Shown: positions 8,955 to 18,650 of the stretch, piece by piece | How positions within the stretch are numbered: position 1 is the stretch's first letter | How the letters are laid out: each line of letters starts with the position of its first letter | Assembly: GCA_021202925.1 (NCBI GenBank) | Contig: JAJQCD010000034.1 | Location: forward strand, 54,146 to 118,145 | DNA from: Clostridiales bacterium | GTDB lineage: Bacteria > Bacillota > Clostridia > Lachnospirales > Lachnospiraceae | Reading direction: 5' to 3' | DNA length: 64,000 nucleotides | Position numbers and translations under genes: made by a program | Notes under the pieces: generated by a model | The model's database searches: none | Seen by the model: only the letters and a program-made list of their open reading frames with translations | What the model was told of the DNA's origin: nothing

Positions 8955-10112
8955 TTAGTGTGCGCATATAAACTGCGCGTATGCCACATGCAGTTCAGCA
9001 GCTGTGAACAGCGCCTTCTCATCCGGCTCATAGTAATCGCTGTGCAGCGGACACGAGGATTCCGGTCGGCCATTTGCGGTTCCCACATGTGCATAGACGC
9101 CCTTCGCGTTCTTCAGAAACTCCGCGAAATCATCTCCCGCAAATCCCATGATCAGCCGCTGTTCTTCGATCACATTCTCTTCTCCCAGGGCGCTTCGCGC
9201 CACATTGACAGCCTCTTCATATGCCGTATCGTCATTGACCAGAACAGACGTGCTGCTTTCGAATTCCACATCTGCCTGCGCCCCATACCAGGCTGCAGTC
9301 AGTTCCGCCGTCTGCGCCACCTGGCGCAGGAGTTCGTTTCGTGTCTCCGCCGATACCGTGCGAATCGTCCCTTCCAGAACTGCCTGCTCCGGGATGATAT
9401 TCCAGGCGGAGCCGGAATGCAGAGATCCGACGGCTACCAGCGCATTGTTCTCCGGATTCAGTCTGTTTTTCAGCCCCTGCAGCCTTACGGTAATATCCGC
9501 CGCCGCGGCCAGCGCATCGGTTCCCGCTTCCGGTCTGCTGATGTGTGCGGTCTTTCCCCTGACGCTTATCCGGAAATAATCGCAGGACACAGCATCCACT
9601 CCCCTGGCAAAGGCGGCCTTTCCCGCCGGGTAATTCGGGGAAATGTGGATGCCGAATGCACGGTCACATCCTCTTGCCCATCCTTCTTTCGCAAAACGCT
9701 TCGCCCCTTGCCCCGATTCCTCCGCCTGCTGGAATGCAAATAAAACCGTCCCCATCAACGTTTCGCGTATCCCGCTTAAATATTTCGCCGCACCCAACAG
9801 CGCCGCCGTATGTATGTCATGTCCACAGGCGTGCATCACGCCCTCCCTCTCAGAGCGGAACGGAAGGCGTGTTTTTTCCTGTATCGGAAGCGCGTCGATA
9901 TCTGCCCGCAGCAATACGGTCTTCCCTGGCATCGTCCCATGGAGAATCCCCATCGTCCCGGTTTCCCCCACCTCATGATACCTGATCCCGAAGCTTTTCA
10001 GCTCCCGCCGAATCAATGCAGCAGTCTCATATTCCTGCAGGCTCAGCTCCGGGTGACGATGAAGCTGTCTGCGAATACGAAGCAGATATTCTCTGTCTGT
10101 TACGCTTTTCAT
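8955..10112 (-). CDS. M20 family amidohydrolase
   Basis: LHRHPELSLQEYETA...LLRADIDALPIQEKT...HACGHDIHTAALLGAA. Confidence 0.93.
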   Translation of the reverse strand: MKSVTDREYLLRIRRQLHRHPELSLQEYETAALIRRELKSFGIRYHEVGETGTMGILHGTMPGKTVLLRADIDALPIQEKTRLPFRSEREGVMHACGHDIHTAALLGAAKYLSGIRETLMGTVLFAFQQAEESGQGAKRFAKEGWARGCDRAFGIHISPNYPAGKAAFARGVDAVSCDYFRISVRGKTAHISRPEAGTDALAAAADITVRLQGLKNRLNPENNALVAVGSLHSGSAWNIIPEQAVLEGTIRTVSAETRNELLRQVAQTAELTAAWYGAQADVEFESSTSVLVNDDTAYEEAVNVARSALGEENVIEEQRLIMGFAGDDFAEFLKNAKGVYAHVGTANGRPESSCPLHSDYYEPDEKALFTAAELHVAYAQFICAH

Positions 10113-10136
10113 CCTTCTCTCCTCGCAGCTGTCGCA

Positions 10137-10817
10137 TCAGTGTGTATTTTTCTTTACGACCAGATCGCCGCAGATCTGCACCATACAGACCAGCAGCACG
10201 ATGATCAGGACTGTGACCCAGGTCACATCCTCCTGAAACCGGTTATGACCATAGCGGATCGCAAAATCCCCCAGGCCGCCGGCTCCGATGGCGCCCGCCA
10301 TCGTAGTAAGCCCGATCAGGCTGATCGCCGTCAGAGTCGTCGCCCTCGCAATCGCAGGAATACCCTCCCGCAGATATACCTTGAAAATAATATTCAACGG
10401 GCTCAAGCCGATCGACTGCACCGCCTCGATGACGCCCTCATCCACGGTAGCCAGCGCCGTTTCGATCTGACGGGAAAAAAACGGAACGGTTCCGCAGACC
10501 AGCGGCAGTATGGCTCCCTTTACGCCAATACCAGTACCCACAACCGCCCTGGTCAGCGGAAGAAGCATGGTCAGCAGGATGATAAAGGGAATAGAGCGCA
10601 GGATGTTGATCGCATTGTCGAGGAAGCGATAGACCGGGATATTCTGCAAAATACCTCCTCGTCTCGTCACGGTCACCAGAACTCCGAAAAACAGCCCCAG
10701 GAAGAAAGCAAAAATTCCCGAGACCGCAGCCATAACCAGTGTATCCCAGACAGCCTCCATAAGCTCCGGAATTTTACTCATCACGTTGGGAAGCCACGCA
10801 TTAAGAAGCTCCTGCAC
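10137..10817 (-). CDS. metI: methionine ABC transporter permease MetI
   Basis: LPLTRAVVGTGIGVKGAILPLVCGTVPFFSRQIETAL...GAIGAGGLGDFAIRYG. Confidence 0.92.
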   Translation of the reverse strand: MQELLNAWLPNVMSKIPELMEAVWDTLVMAAVSGIFAFFLGLFFGVLVTVTRRGGILQNIPVYRFLDNAINILRSIPFIILLTMLLPLTRAVVGTGIGVKGAILPLVCGTVPFFSRQIETALATVDEGVIEAVQSIGLSPLNIIFKVYLREGIPAIARATTLTAISLIGLTTMAGAIGAGGLGDFAIRYGHNRFQEDVTWVTVLIIVLLVCMVQICGDLVVKKNTH

Positions 10818-11877
10818 TGTGTATCACCTCCACCGATATTTCTTTCTCCTTCAGATATGCAAATACCGCTTCCTTATCCGGTTCGCTTCCATGCAAAACC
10901 GCCACCGTTCCTCCGATCGGACACCCGGAAATCATTTCCACATCGCTGAACAATATATTAAATACAACATGGAACTGCACCGACATGGCGGATATCAGCG
11001 GTTCACTGACCCTGGCCCTGAGGTAGCGCATCAGTATCAGACGGTCCCCGGGCCTCATGGGAATGACAGATGGGTTCTCCTCCAGCAGGTCATAAATTCC
11101 GTAAAGGTTCGTCGTCGTATTGATGAACTGTCTGGTAATCTGTTGTTTGGGATTTGCGAAAATGGAAAAAACTTCTCCCTCTTCCACCACGCAGCCGTCC
11201 TCCATCACCGCTACCCGGTCGCAGATTTTCTTGATAACCGCCATCTCATGCGTGATCACGACAATCGTAATCCCCAGCTCGCTGTTCAGGCGAACGAGCA
11301 GATTCAGAATCGAGCGGGTCGTCTGTGGGTCCAGCGCGCTGGTGGCTTCATCACAGAGGAGAACCTTCGGGTCTCCGGCCAGAGCCCGCGCGATCGCAAC
11401 CCGCTGCTTCTGCCCGCCGGAAAGCTGTGAGGGGTAAGCGTCCAGCTTATCGCTCAGCTCCACATAATCAAGGAGTTCCCTCACTCTTTCCTCGATCTGC
11501 CTCCGGCTCCTTCCGGTTCCCTCCAACGGCAGCGCGACATTCCCCGCCACCGTACGACTCTTCATCAGGTTAAACTGCTGAAAGATCATGCCGATTCCCC
11601 GACGAACTCTCCGCAGTTCATCCGGTCTGAGCTTCATCAGTTCGGTTCCGTCAAAAAACACCTTTCCGGACGTCACCCTTTCCAGAAGATTCATACAGCG
11701 CACCAGGGTGGACTTTCCGGCTCCGGAGAAACCTATGATTCCATAGATTTCCCCCTGCCTTATGTTCATGGTCACATGTTTTACCGCCTCTACCCTGCGT
11801 TCCTTCATAAGAAATGTCTTACTGACGTCTTCCAGGCGGATGATCGCCTCGTCTGCCTTCACGCTCAATTCTCCCAT
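10801..11877 (-). CDS. metN: methionine ABC transporter ATP-binding protein MetN
   Basis: GIIGFSGAGKSTLVRCMNLLERVTSGKV...LSGGQKQRVAIARAL...NIL C-domain. Confidence 0.93.
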   Translation of the reverse strand: MGELSVKADEAIIRLEDVSKTFLMKERRVEAVKHVTMNIRQGEIYGIIGFSGAGKSTLVRCMNLLERVTSGKVFFDGTELMKLRPDELRRVRRGIGMIFQQFNLMKSRTVAGNVALPLEGTGRSRRQIEERVRELLDYVELSDKLDAYPSQLSGGQKQRVAIARALAGDPKVLLCDEATSALDPQTTRSILNLLVRLNSELGITIVVITHEMAVIKKICDRVAVMEDGCVVEEGEVFSIFANPKQQITRQFINTTTNLYGIYDLLEENPSVIPMRPGDRLILMRYLRARVSEPLISAMSVQFHVVFNILFSDVEMISGCPIGGTVAVLHGSEPDKEAVFAYLKEKEISVEVIHSAGAS

Positions 11878-12779
11878 CCGGCCAGATATGCTCCCTGAAA
11901 ATCATTGGCATAGATTTCCTTAGTCCTGTCAGACTGGTAAGCCTTCACAATATCCAAATATAACGGATTATCCTTATCTTCTGTTCTGGCCGCAATCACG
12001 TTGATATAATCTTCCGTATCATAAAAACCCGGATCATCATGGAAAATGGCGTCGTCCGCCGGAGACAGCCCTGCATCAATCGCATAGCCTCCATTGATAA
12101 TCGCGGCAGCGACATCCGGCAGCAGCGACGGCGTCTGAGAGGAATCAACTACAACGAACTCCAGATTCAGCGGATTTTCAATAACATCTGTAGTATCCGG
12201 GGAGTCTGCATCCGGATCCAGGGTGATGAGGCCAGCCGCCTGCAGCACTCTCAGCCCGCGTGGCAGCGAGATCGCATCTCCCGGAAGTGCGATGGTATCG
12301 CCTTCCTCCAGCTCCTCTACACTGCTGATTTTGGAGGAATACAGATTCAAAGCCGCCAGCATGGTATTGCCGATCGGCACGATATCGTAGCCAAAGGTCT
12401 CTTTCTCCGTTTCCAGATAAATATGCGTCTGGAAGGAGTCGAGGTCAACCTCTCCGTTGTCGAGCGCCGCGTTTGGCTGCGTGTAGTCCGTGAAAAATAC
12501 TTTCTCTATCGTAACACCCAGTTCTGCAAAATCCGCAATGATCGGATCCCACACAACCTCGTCCGAAGGTCCCATAATTCCAAGCTTTACCTTGGTCTGC
12601 TCATAGATCGTCTCTGTGCCGGTTTCCTCCGTCTCTTCTTCCTCTGCCTGTACAATTTCCGTCTCTGTCTCTACGGTCGCTTCCGTTGAACTGGTCGCTT
12701 CCGTCGAACTGCCTGTGCAGGCCGTCAGGAGTCCCGCCAGCGCAAGAGACAGCAGGATTTCCGCAATCGTTTTTTTCAT
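11865..12779 (-). CDS. metQ: MetQ/NlpA family substrate-binding lipoprotein
   Basis: Lipobox GLLTACTGS; KLGIMGPSDEVVWDPI; ALPGDAISLPRGLRVLQAAGLITLD. Confidence 0.92.
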   Translation of the reverse strand: MKKTIAEILLSLALAGLLTACTGSSTEATSSTEATVETETEIVQAEEEETEETGTETIYEQTKVKLGIMGPSDEVVWDPIIADFAELGVTIEKVFFTDYTQPNAALDNGEVDLDSFQTHIYLETEKETFGYDIVPIGNTMLAALNLYSSKISSVEELEEGDTIALPGDAISLPRGLRVLQAAGLITLDPDADSPDTTDVIENPLNLEFVVVDSSQTPSLLPDVAAAIINGGYAIDAGLSPADDAIFHDDPGFYDTEDYINVIAARTEDKDNPLYLDIVKAYQSDRTKEIYANDFQGAYLAGWEN

Positions 12780-12883
12780 TTCCTCTTTTCCCTCATTTCC
12801 CTGATTTTTCTAAAACACATCTGTTTTACATGTCTTAATGTAATTCACAATCGGCTCCTTGTCCAATACGTAAATTTTTGAAC

Positions 12884-12911
12884 CGGTTATAAGTTTTTCC
12901 TATTGCAGGCA
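12884..12911. promoter_or_regulatory. candidate LysR box, copy 2, upstream of metQ operon
   Basis: CGGTTATAAGTTTTTCCTATTGCAGGCA vs GGCTATAAATTTTTCCTATTGCAGACA at 4269. Confidence 0.65.
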
Positions 12912-13064
12912 GCCTGCAAGTCACGAAGATTTCTTCCGAATAATAAAAGCGCCTCATTATAAATATGGAATGATTTGTGATAAAAAGTATCGGTTACGTC
13001 AATTAAATTTCAAGTCGGGCTTTACAATTCCGATAGAATTGTGTTATGATTCTATATCATATAG

Positions 13065-13076
13065 CTAACATGTTTC
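13065..13076. promoter_or_regulatory. candidate GntR operator, imperfect copy
   Basis: CTAACATGTTTC just downstream of TTTACA-N18-TATGAT (13021-13050); shares CTAACATGTT with 14797-14808. Confidence 0.55.
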
Positions 13077-13101
13077 AATAACATTTTAATGGAGGTGCCG
13101 C

Positions 13102-13905
13102 ATGAACATCATAAACCTTGAGATCGGCGCAATGGGAGCCCGGCTGCGCGGATATCTGCATGAACAATCCGAAAGCTGGCCGGATTACGAACACCGCCCC
13201 TGTGTCCTTGTCTGCCCGGGAGGCGAATATCGTTTTCTGTCCGACCGGGAGGCAGACCCGGTGGCCTTTGAATGGCTGGCGCAGGGCTATCAGGTCTTTC
13301 TCCTGTGGTATTCCGTCGGCGAACAAGCCCGTGATTTCCAGCCGCTAAAGGAATTGTCCGCGGCTGTCACAGCCATTCGCAGGAATTCCACCGAGTGGGG
13401 AATTGACCGGAACCGCGTCGCAGTCATCGGTTTCTCAGCCGGCGCCCACCTGACCCTGAGTCTGGGCGTTTACCATGACGCAGACATCCTGAAGCAGGAT
13501 CACGGCTTCAACCGGCCGGATGCCCTGATTCTCTCCTATCCGGTTGTTACCGCCGGTGAATACGCCCACGAAGGTTCTTTCGAACATCTGTCCGGCGAAA
13601 AGCGGGGCAAGGCATGGGAGCCATACAGCCTGGAACACTTTGTTTCCTCCTCTACGCCTCCCTGTTTCATCTGGCACACAGGAAGCGACGAGACTGTTCC
13701 CGTACAGAATACCCTGTTTCTGGTAAATGCGCTGCAGAACGCGGGCGTACCTTATGAATGTCACATTTATCCGAAGGGAGCACATGGTCTTTCCCTCTGC
13801 ACCGGCCAAGTGCGAAGACCCGGCGCAGACCTCGACCCACACCCGGCGACCTGGTTCCCCCTGTGCGTACAGTGGCTGGGACAGCTGTTTGACTTTACAA
13901 AATAA
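13102..13905 (+). CDS. alpha/beta hydrolase (esterase/acetylesterase-like)
   Basis: CVLVCPGGEYRFLSDREADPVAFEWLAQGYQVFLLWYSVG...VIGFSAGAHLTLSLG...WHTGSDETVP...KGAHGL. Confidence 0.88.
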   Translation: MNIINLEIGAMGARLRGYLHEQSESWPDYEHRPCVLVCPGGEYRFLSDREADPVAFEWLAQGYQVFLLWYSVGEQARDFQPLKELSAAVTAIRRNSTEWGIDRNRVAVIGFSAGAHLTLSLGVYHDADILKQDHGFNRPDALILSYPVVTAGEYAHEGSFEHLSGEKRGKAWEPYSLEHFVSSSTPPCFIWHTGSDETVPVQNTLFLVNALQNAGVPYECHIYPKGAHGLSLCTGQVRRPGADLDPHPATWFPLCVQWLGQLFDFTK

Positions 13906-13921
13906 CAGAACGGAGAGCTTT

Positions 13922-14638
13922 ATGACAACTGGAGAACGAGCGCCGATTGTAACGGATCGGCAGACCATTCAGGACAACATTTACGCTACGCTGCGTGGGC
14001 AGATCTGCCTGCTGGAACTGACACCGGGAATCATCATGAGTTCCAATGAGGTCGCAGAATCCATGTCTCTTCTGATGCATCGTTCCGTGAGCCGCACCCC
14101 GGTGCGCGAGGCTTTCATCCGCCTTGCCAAAGAAGGGCTGGTTTCCATGCTCCCACAGCATGGTACCGTTGTGACCAGGATCGACCCGCAACGAGCCATG
14201 GAAGAACAGCTTCTACGCTACACACTGGAAACCGCCAACCTCGAGGATTTCCAGCGCAACGCCTCAACGGCCGACTACGACGGGTTGCGCGGCGTGATCG
14301 AAGAACAGACAAACGCAATCGAAGCCGGCCACACGATAGAATACATCCGCCTGGACAATGAATTCCACCACCGACAATTCCGTATCAGCGGTCATACACT
14401 GTACCTGGATATCATCACCACCTTTAACAGCCATTATGACCGCATCCGCAACCTGACCACCTGGGATTACGCCAATGTAAAAAATTCGATCCGGCAGCAC
14501 CAGGAAATCCTCTGTCACCTGGAACAGGGCGAGCTGGAACAGGCGCAAAACCTATTAAAGGATCACCTGACCAAGCTCGAAAATGAAAAACAGTCGCTGT
14601 TCGAACACTATCCGGATTATTTCACAGTCCAGCGATAG
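13922..14638 (+). CDS. GntR family (FCD-type) transcriptional regulator
   Basis: LELTPGIIMSSNEVAESMS...VSRTPVREAFIRLAKEGLVSMLPQHGTVVTRID; start ATG 13922 chosen over long upstream ORF. Confidence 0.92.
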   Translation: MTTGERAPIVTDRQTIQDNIYATLRGQICLLELTPGIIMSSNEVAESMSLLMHRSVSRTPVREAFIRLAKEGLVSMLPQHGTVVTRIDPQRAMEEQLLRYTLETANLEDFQRNASTADYDGLRGVIEEQTNAIEAGHTIEYIRLDNEFHHRQFRISGHTLYLDIITTFNSHYDRIRNLTTWDYANVKNSIRQHQEILCHLEQGELEQAQNLLKDHLTKLENEKQSLFEHYPDYFTVQR

Positions 14639-14669
14639 ATGTAGGCAACGATTACCCATAACAGAAATC

Positions 14670-14705
14670 TTCGGCCCCGGTATCCATGACGATACCGGGG
14701 TCGAA
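14670..14705. other. strong stem-loop after GntR gene
   Basis: CCCCGGTATC-catgac-GATACCGGGG, perfect 10-bp stem; no T-tract. Confidence 0.6.
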
Positions 14706-14730
14706 ATCGTATCATGCAACATCTCCCCAG

Positions 14731-14761
14731 GCAGTTTCAACAAATTCGGAGACTGTTTTTT
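14731..14761 (+). terminator. rho-independent terminator
   Basis: CAGTTTC-aacaaattcg-GAGACTG followed by TTTTTTG. Confidence 0.7.
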
Positions 14762-14790
14762 GTCATGTATTTACAAAATTATTTTTTCGC

Positions 14791-14819
14791 TTGCAACTAA
14801 CATGTTAGTGTGATATATT
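14791..14819 (+). promoter_or_regulatory. TRAP operon promoter with GntR operator inside spacer
   Basis: TTGCAA-N17-TATATT; spacer carries the perfect 14-bp palindrome ACTAACATGTTAGT (14796-14809). Confidence 0.7.
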
Positions 14820-14964
14820 ATATTTGCATGCAAGATATTTTGTCACGAATTCGTGTATTATTCAGACGTTGTTGAAACACCACACCGGGGGGATTTGTGT
14901 AAAGAGGGCAGTTCCTTCCTCACAAGCTATGCCGCAAGTAAGCAGCGGCAGAATGGAGATTATC

Positions 14965-16035
14965 ATGAAAAAGAAAATGTTAACGGCTATTGTCATCACA
15001 GCCTGTGCCATGCTGGCAGCCTGCGCCACATCCGGCACCACAAAAAACGACGGAACTGACGCCACTTCTTCGGAGACAGGCGCATCCACAGGAACGGGCA
15101 CTGAGGCAGCCGCCGGGACAGCCGAGACCATCCATATCAAATTCGGCAACACAGCCGGAGAGGAAGACATCCAGACCATCGCCCTGCGCGACGTTGCCAA
15201 CCGCCTTTCGGAGGAAAGCGGCGGCAGAATTGTCGCCGAAGTCTACTCCAGTTCTTCCCTGGGTGACACCGACGATCTGGCTGAACAGGCCATGCAGGGA
15301 GCCGCCATCCTCACCGTCTCCGATCCCAGCCGTCTCGCCTCGTTTGTTCCGGATTACGGTATGCTGCAGATGCCTTACATCTTCGACGATTACACCGGAC
15401 TTGACAAGGTGATGGAAACCGAGATGTACGCAGAATGGGAGCAGGAATTCTCCGACCAGGGCATCTGGCTCGTCACCTCCAACTGGTTCAGCGGCACCCG
15501 GAATTTCTGCCTGAATAAAGAGGTAAACGTCCCTGCTGACCTGGCAGGCCAGCGAATCCGCACCATCGGCAACGATCTGTGCACCAGTTCCATCAACGCC
15601 ATGGGCGCCGTCGCCACTCCGATGAGCTGGAGCGAAGTCTATACCTCAATTCAGCAGAAAGCGCTTGACGGAGCTGAGGTGCAGACGCCTTCCTTCTACG
15701 CGACCCGCCTGTGGGAAGTCACGAAATATATCAACAAGACCGAACATTTCCAGCTGATCGGTTCCGTCGTGACCGGCACCAAATTCCGCGACAGCCTGAG
15801 CGCTGAGGATCAGGAGCTGGTAGCCCGCATATTCCGGGAGGTCGGCACTGAATATCAGGAGAAATGCATTGCCATGAGTGACGACTATGAAAAGGAAATG
15901 GTCGAGAAATACGGCGTGATCGTCAACACCAACGTCGATATCCAGGCATTTAAGGACGCCGCCGATCCGGTGTATGACAAACTGGGATACCGCGAGGTGC
16001 GCGACGAGCTGATGAAGCAGATGAATGAGAACTGA
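14965..16035 (+). CDS. TRAP transporter substrate-binding protein DctP
   Basis: MKKKMLTAIVITACAMLAACATSG lipobox; IHIKFGNTAGEEDIQTIALRDVANRLSEESGGRIVAEVYSSSSLGD. Confidence 0.92.
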   Translation: MKKKMLTAIVITACAMLAACATSGTTKNDGTDATSSETGASTGTGTEAAAGTAETIHIKFGNTAGEEDIQTIALRDVANRLSEESGGRIVAEVYSSSSLGDTDDLAEQAMQGAAILTVSDPSRLASFVPDYGMLQMPYIFDDYTGLDKVMETEMYAEWEQEFSDQGIWLVTSNWFSGTRNFCLNKEVNVPADLAGQRIRTIGNDLCTSSINAMGAVATPMSWSEVYTSIQQKALDGAEVQTPSFYATRLWEVTKYINKTEHFQLIGSVVTGTKFRDSLSAEDQELVARIFREVGTEYQEKCIAMSDDYEKEMVEKYGVIVNTNVDIQAFKDAADPVYDKLGYREVRDELMKQMNEN

Positions 16036-16097
16036 TTACAGATGCAACCATTGATGACGAAACCCGTTTATTAAAAACGATTGGAGGAGGTATTCGC

Positions 16098-16589
16098 ATG
16101 AAAACACTGTACCGCGCATTCTGCCGGGCAGAAGAAGGGCTCAGCTGCGCCATGTTCTTTGCCATGGTCGTACTGGTTCTCTGCTCCGCACTGGCCCGTC
16201 TCCTGAATCACCCTCTGGCCTGGAGCATTGATATCGCCCAGCTTCTTCTGGCCTGGACCTGCTTTCTCGGCGCCGACGTCGCCTTCCGGGATAACAAACT
16301 GATCGGTCTCGATCTCTTCACCCGCAATTTTCCCGGCAAAGTCCAGAAAACACTTACGCTCCTGATCCGGATCATCATGCTGATCGCACTGCTTATTTTC
16401 ATCTACTACGGCATCCGTTTAAGCATCGAGAGCAGGAAGCGTTTCTTCCAGACTCTGCCGATCAGCTATTCCTTTGTTACACTGAGTCTCCCGGTATCCT
16501 CCGCGCTGATGTGTATCACTGCTCTCACAAAAATCCGGGAATCCGTCCTGTCGCTTAGCGGCAACACGCAAAAGGAGGAGGCATTATGA
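16098..16589 (+). CDS. TRAP transporter small permease DctQ
   Basis: 4-TM protein between DctP and DctM; WTCFLGADVAFRDNKLIGLDLF. Confidence 0.9.
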   Translation: MKTLYRAFCRAEEGLSCAMFFAMVVLVLCSALARLLNHPLAWSIDIAQLLLAWTCFLGADVAFRDNKLIGLDLFTRNFPGKVQKTLTLLIRIIMLIALLIFIYYGIRLSIESRKRFFQTLPISYSFVTLSLPVSSALMCITALTKIRESVLSLSGNTQKEEAL

Positions 16590-17878
16590 CCATATTATTA
16601 ATTACCTTTGTCGTACTTCTGATCATTGGCATGCCCATATCCTTTGTGATTGGGCTGGCCGGACTGGCCTTCTTCGCCTCGACGCCGGACATCCCCTTTT
16701 CCATCGCGGTTCAGCGAATCGTGGCGCAGACGCAGTCCTACTCCTTTCTCGCCGTTCCCTTCTTCATCTTTGCAGGGAACCTGATGAACGAATCCGGTAT
16801 CACCAGACGGCTTTTGGGACTCGCTTCGATATTAACCCGCCGGATGTACGGCGGTATGGCGCAGGTCTCCGTTGTCATGAGCACACTCATGGGCGGAGTC
16901 TCCGGCTCCGCTACCGCGGACGCCGCGATGGAGACCCGCATCCTCGGCCCGGAAATGATGAAACGCGGTTACCCGAAGGGCTATATCACGGCAGTAAACT
17001 GTCTGACCGGCCTGATCACCGCAACCATACCGCCGAGCCTGGGGCTGATTTTGTACGGCTATATCGGCGAGGTTTCCATCGGACGGCTGTTCTGCGCCGG
17101 GATTTTCCCGGGCGTCCTAATGATGGCCGTCCTGATGCTGACCGTAAATATCACCAGCCGCTTCAAGGGTTACGAAAAGCCAGCCCCCGAAACGCCACGA
17201 GTGTCCGGGAAGGAACTGTTTGACAATTTAAAGGATTCCATCTGGGCCCTGCTCTTCCCCGTCATTCTGATTGTCGGAATCCGCGTCGGTGTCTGCACAC
17301 CATCCGAGGCCGGCGCCTTTGCCGTCTTCTATGCGATCCTCGTCGGAGCGTTCGTCTACCATGAATTCTCCTTTCAGGGGTTCCTGGGCGCGCTGAAGAC
17401 TTCCATGGTTGACACGGCCGCGGTCATGCTGATCGTGACCCTCTCCGGTCCCTTCAGCTATTCCGTCACCTACGAGAATCTGCCGCAGGCACTTTCCACC
17501 TTTATTTTTGGCATTACAGAGAACCCGCAGCTGCTCGTCATCATCATCCTGCTGTTTCTCTTTGTCATGGGAATGTTCCTGGACAGCAACGTAAATTTCC
17601 TGCTGCTGACCCCGATCTTTCTCCCCATGGTGCGTCAGGTGGGCATTGATCCGGTTCACTTCGGCGTGCTGATGGCGACGATCGTCACGATGGGCGTCAT
17701 GACGCCGCCGATCGGCTCCGCGCTGTACACGGTCTGCGGGATTCTTGACTGTCCGGTTGAGGAATATACCAAAGAAGCGATGCCATTTTTCTTCGCGATA
17801 CTTCTGGAAATGATTATACTGGTATTCTTCCCGGATATCGTACTGTTCCTTCCGAACCTGGTCTACGGCAGCTATTAA
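16586..17878 (+). CDS. TRAP transporter large permease DctM
   Basis: VPFFIFAGNLMNESGITRRLL...SVVMSTLMGGVSGSATADAAMETRILGPEM. Confidence 0.94.
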   Translation: MTILLITFVVLLIIGMPISFVIGLAGLAFFASTPDIPFSIAVQRIVAQTQSYSFLAVPFFIFAGNLMNESGITRRLLGLASILTRRMYGGMAQVSVVMSTLMGGVSGSATADAAMETRILGPEMMKRGYPKGYITAVNCLTGLITATIPPSLGLILYGYIGEVSIGRLFCAGIFPGVLMMAVLMLTVNITSRFKGYEKPAPETPRVSGKELFDNLKDSIWALLFPVILIVGIRVGVCTPSEAGAFAVFYAILVGAFVYHEFSFQGFLGALKTSMVDTAAVMLIVTLSGPFSYSVTYENLPQALSTFIFGITENPQLLVIIILLFLFVMGMFLDSNVNFLLLTPIFLPMVRQVGIDPVHFGVLMATIVTMGVMTPPIGSALYTVCGILDCPVEEYTKEAMPFFFAILLEMIILVFFPDIVLFLPNLVYGSY

Positions 17879-17907
17879 ATATAATTTTTATATTGGATGG
17901 ACTTGAT

Positions 17908-18558
17908 ATGAAGACAATTTTATGTTATGGTGACTCGAACACGTTTGGAACCAATCCACACGGCGGCAGATGGCCCGAAACGATCCGCTGGACCGGCCGT
18001 CTGCAGCACCTTCTCGGAACGGAATACCGCGTCATTGAGGAAGGCTGCGGCGGCAGGACGACCGTGTGGAGCGATGATCTGGAACGCGATCGCAACGGCA
18101 GGAAATTCCTGCCGGTTGCACTCGCCAGCCACAAGCCGCTCGATCTGGTCATCCTGATGCTCGGCACCAACGATATGAAGACAAGATTTCAGGTTTCGCC
18201 CCGCGAGATCGCCGAGGGCGTCCGCCAGCTGGCCGAACTCGTCCAGCATTATCCCTATGGACCTTATTTTCCTGTTCCGCAGGTTCTGCTCGTCTCGCCC
18301 GTCTACATTGGCGCCGACATTGAAAACAGCCCTTTCCCAGGGTTTGATCATGGCGCCGTCGCCAAGAGCCATGATCTGGCCCGATGGATCGCGAAAGCCG
18401 CCGGAGGACAGCATTGTTCTTTTATGGATGCCGCTGTGTTCGCCCGCCCCAGTGGGACCGACAACCTGCACATGGAAGCCGACAGTCACGAAGCGCTGGC
18501 AGACGCTTTCGCTGCGCGTGTCAGAGAAATACTGGAGAATGGTAACGATACCCACTGA
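17908..18558 (+). CDS. SGNH/GDSL hydrolase family protein
   Basis: ILCYGDSNTFGTNPHGGRWPETIRWTGRLQ...LMLGTNDMKTRF...DNLHMEADSHEALADAFAARVREIL. Confidence 0.92.
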   Translation: MKTILCYGDSNTFGTNPHGGRWPETIRWTGRLQHLLGTEYRVIEEGCGGRTTVWSDDLERDRNGRKFLPVALASHKPLDLVILMLGTNDMKTRFQVSPREIAEGVRQLAELVQHYPYGPYFPVPQVLLVSPVYIGADIENSPFPGFDHGAVAKSHDLARWIAKAAGGQHCSFMDAAVFARPSGTDNLHMEADSHEALADAFAARVREILENGNDTH

Positions 18559-18581
18559 CGGTATGTTCCCGTTTCCGCCAA

Positions 18582-18625
18582 AAAGGGACGAAAACCGACA
18601 GCATCCTGCCGGTTTTCGTCCCTTT
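18582..18625. terminator. bidirectional terminator hairpin
   Basis: AAAGGGACGAAAACCG-acagcatcctgc-CGGTTTTCGTCCCTTT between convergent genes. Confidence 0.85.
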
Positions 18626-18650
18626 CCAATCGTATTCCATTTCTGTATGT

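Noticed and set aside
9810-10949. 379-aa plus-strand ORF
   Set aside because: Antisense across M20 and metI genes; His/Arg-rich shadow translation.
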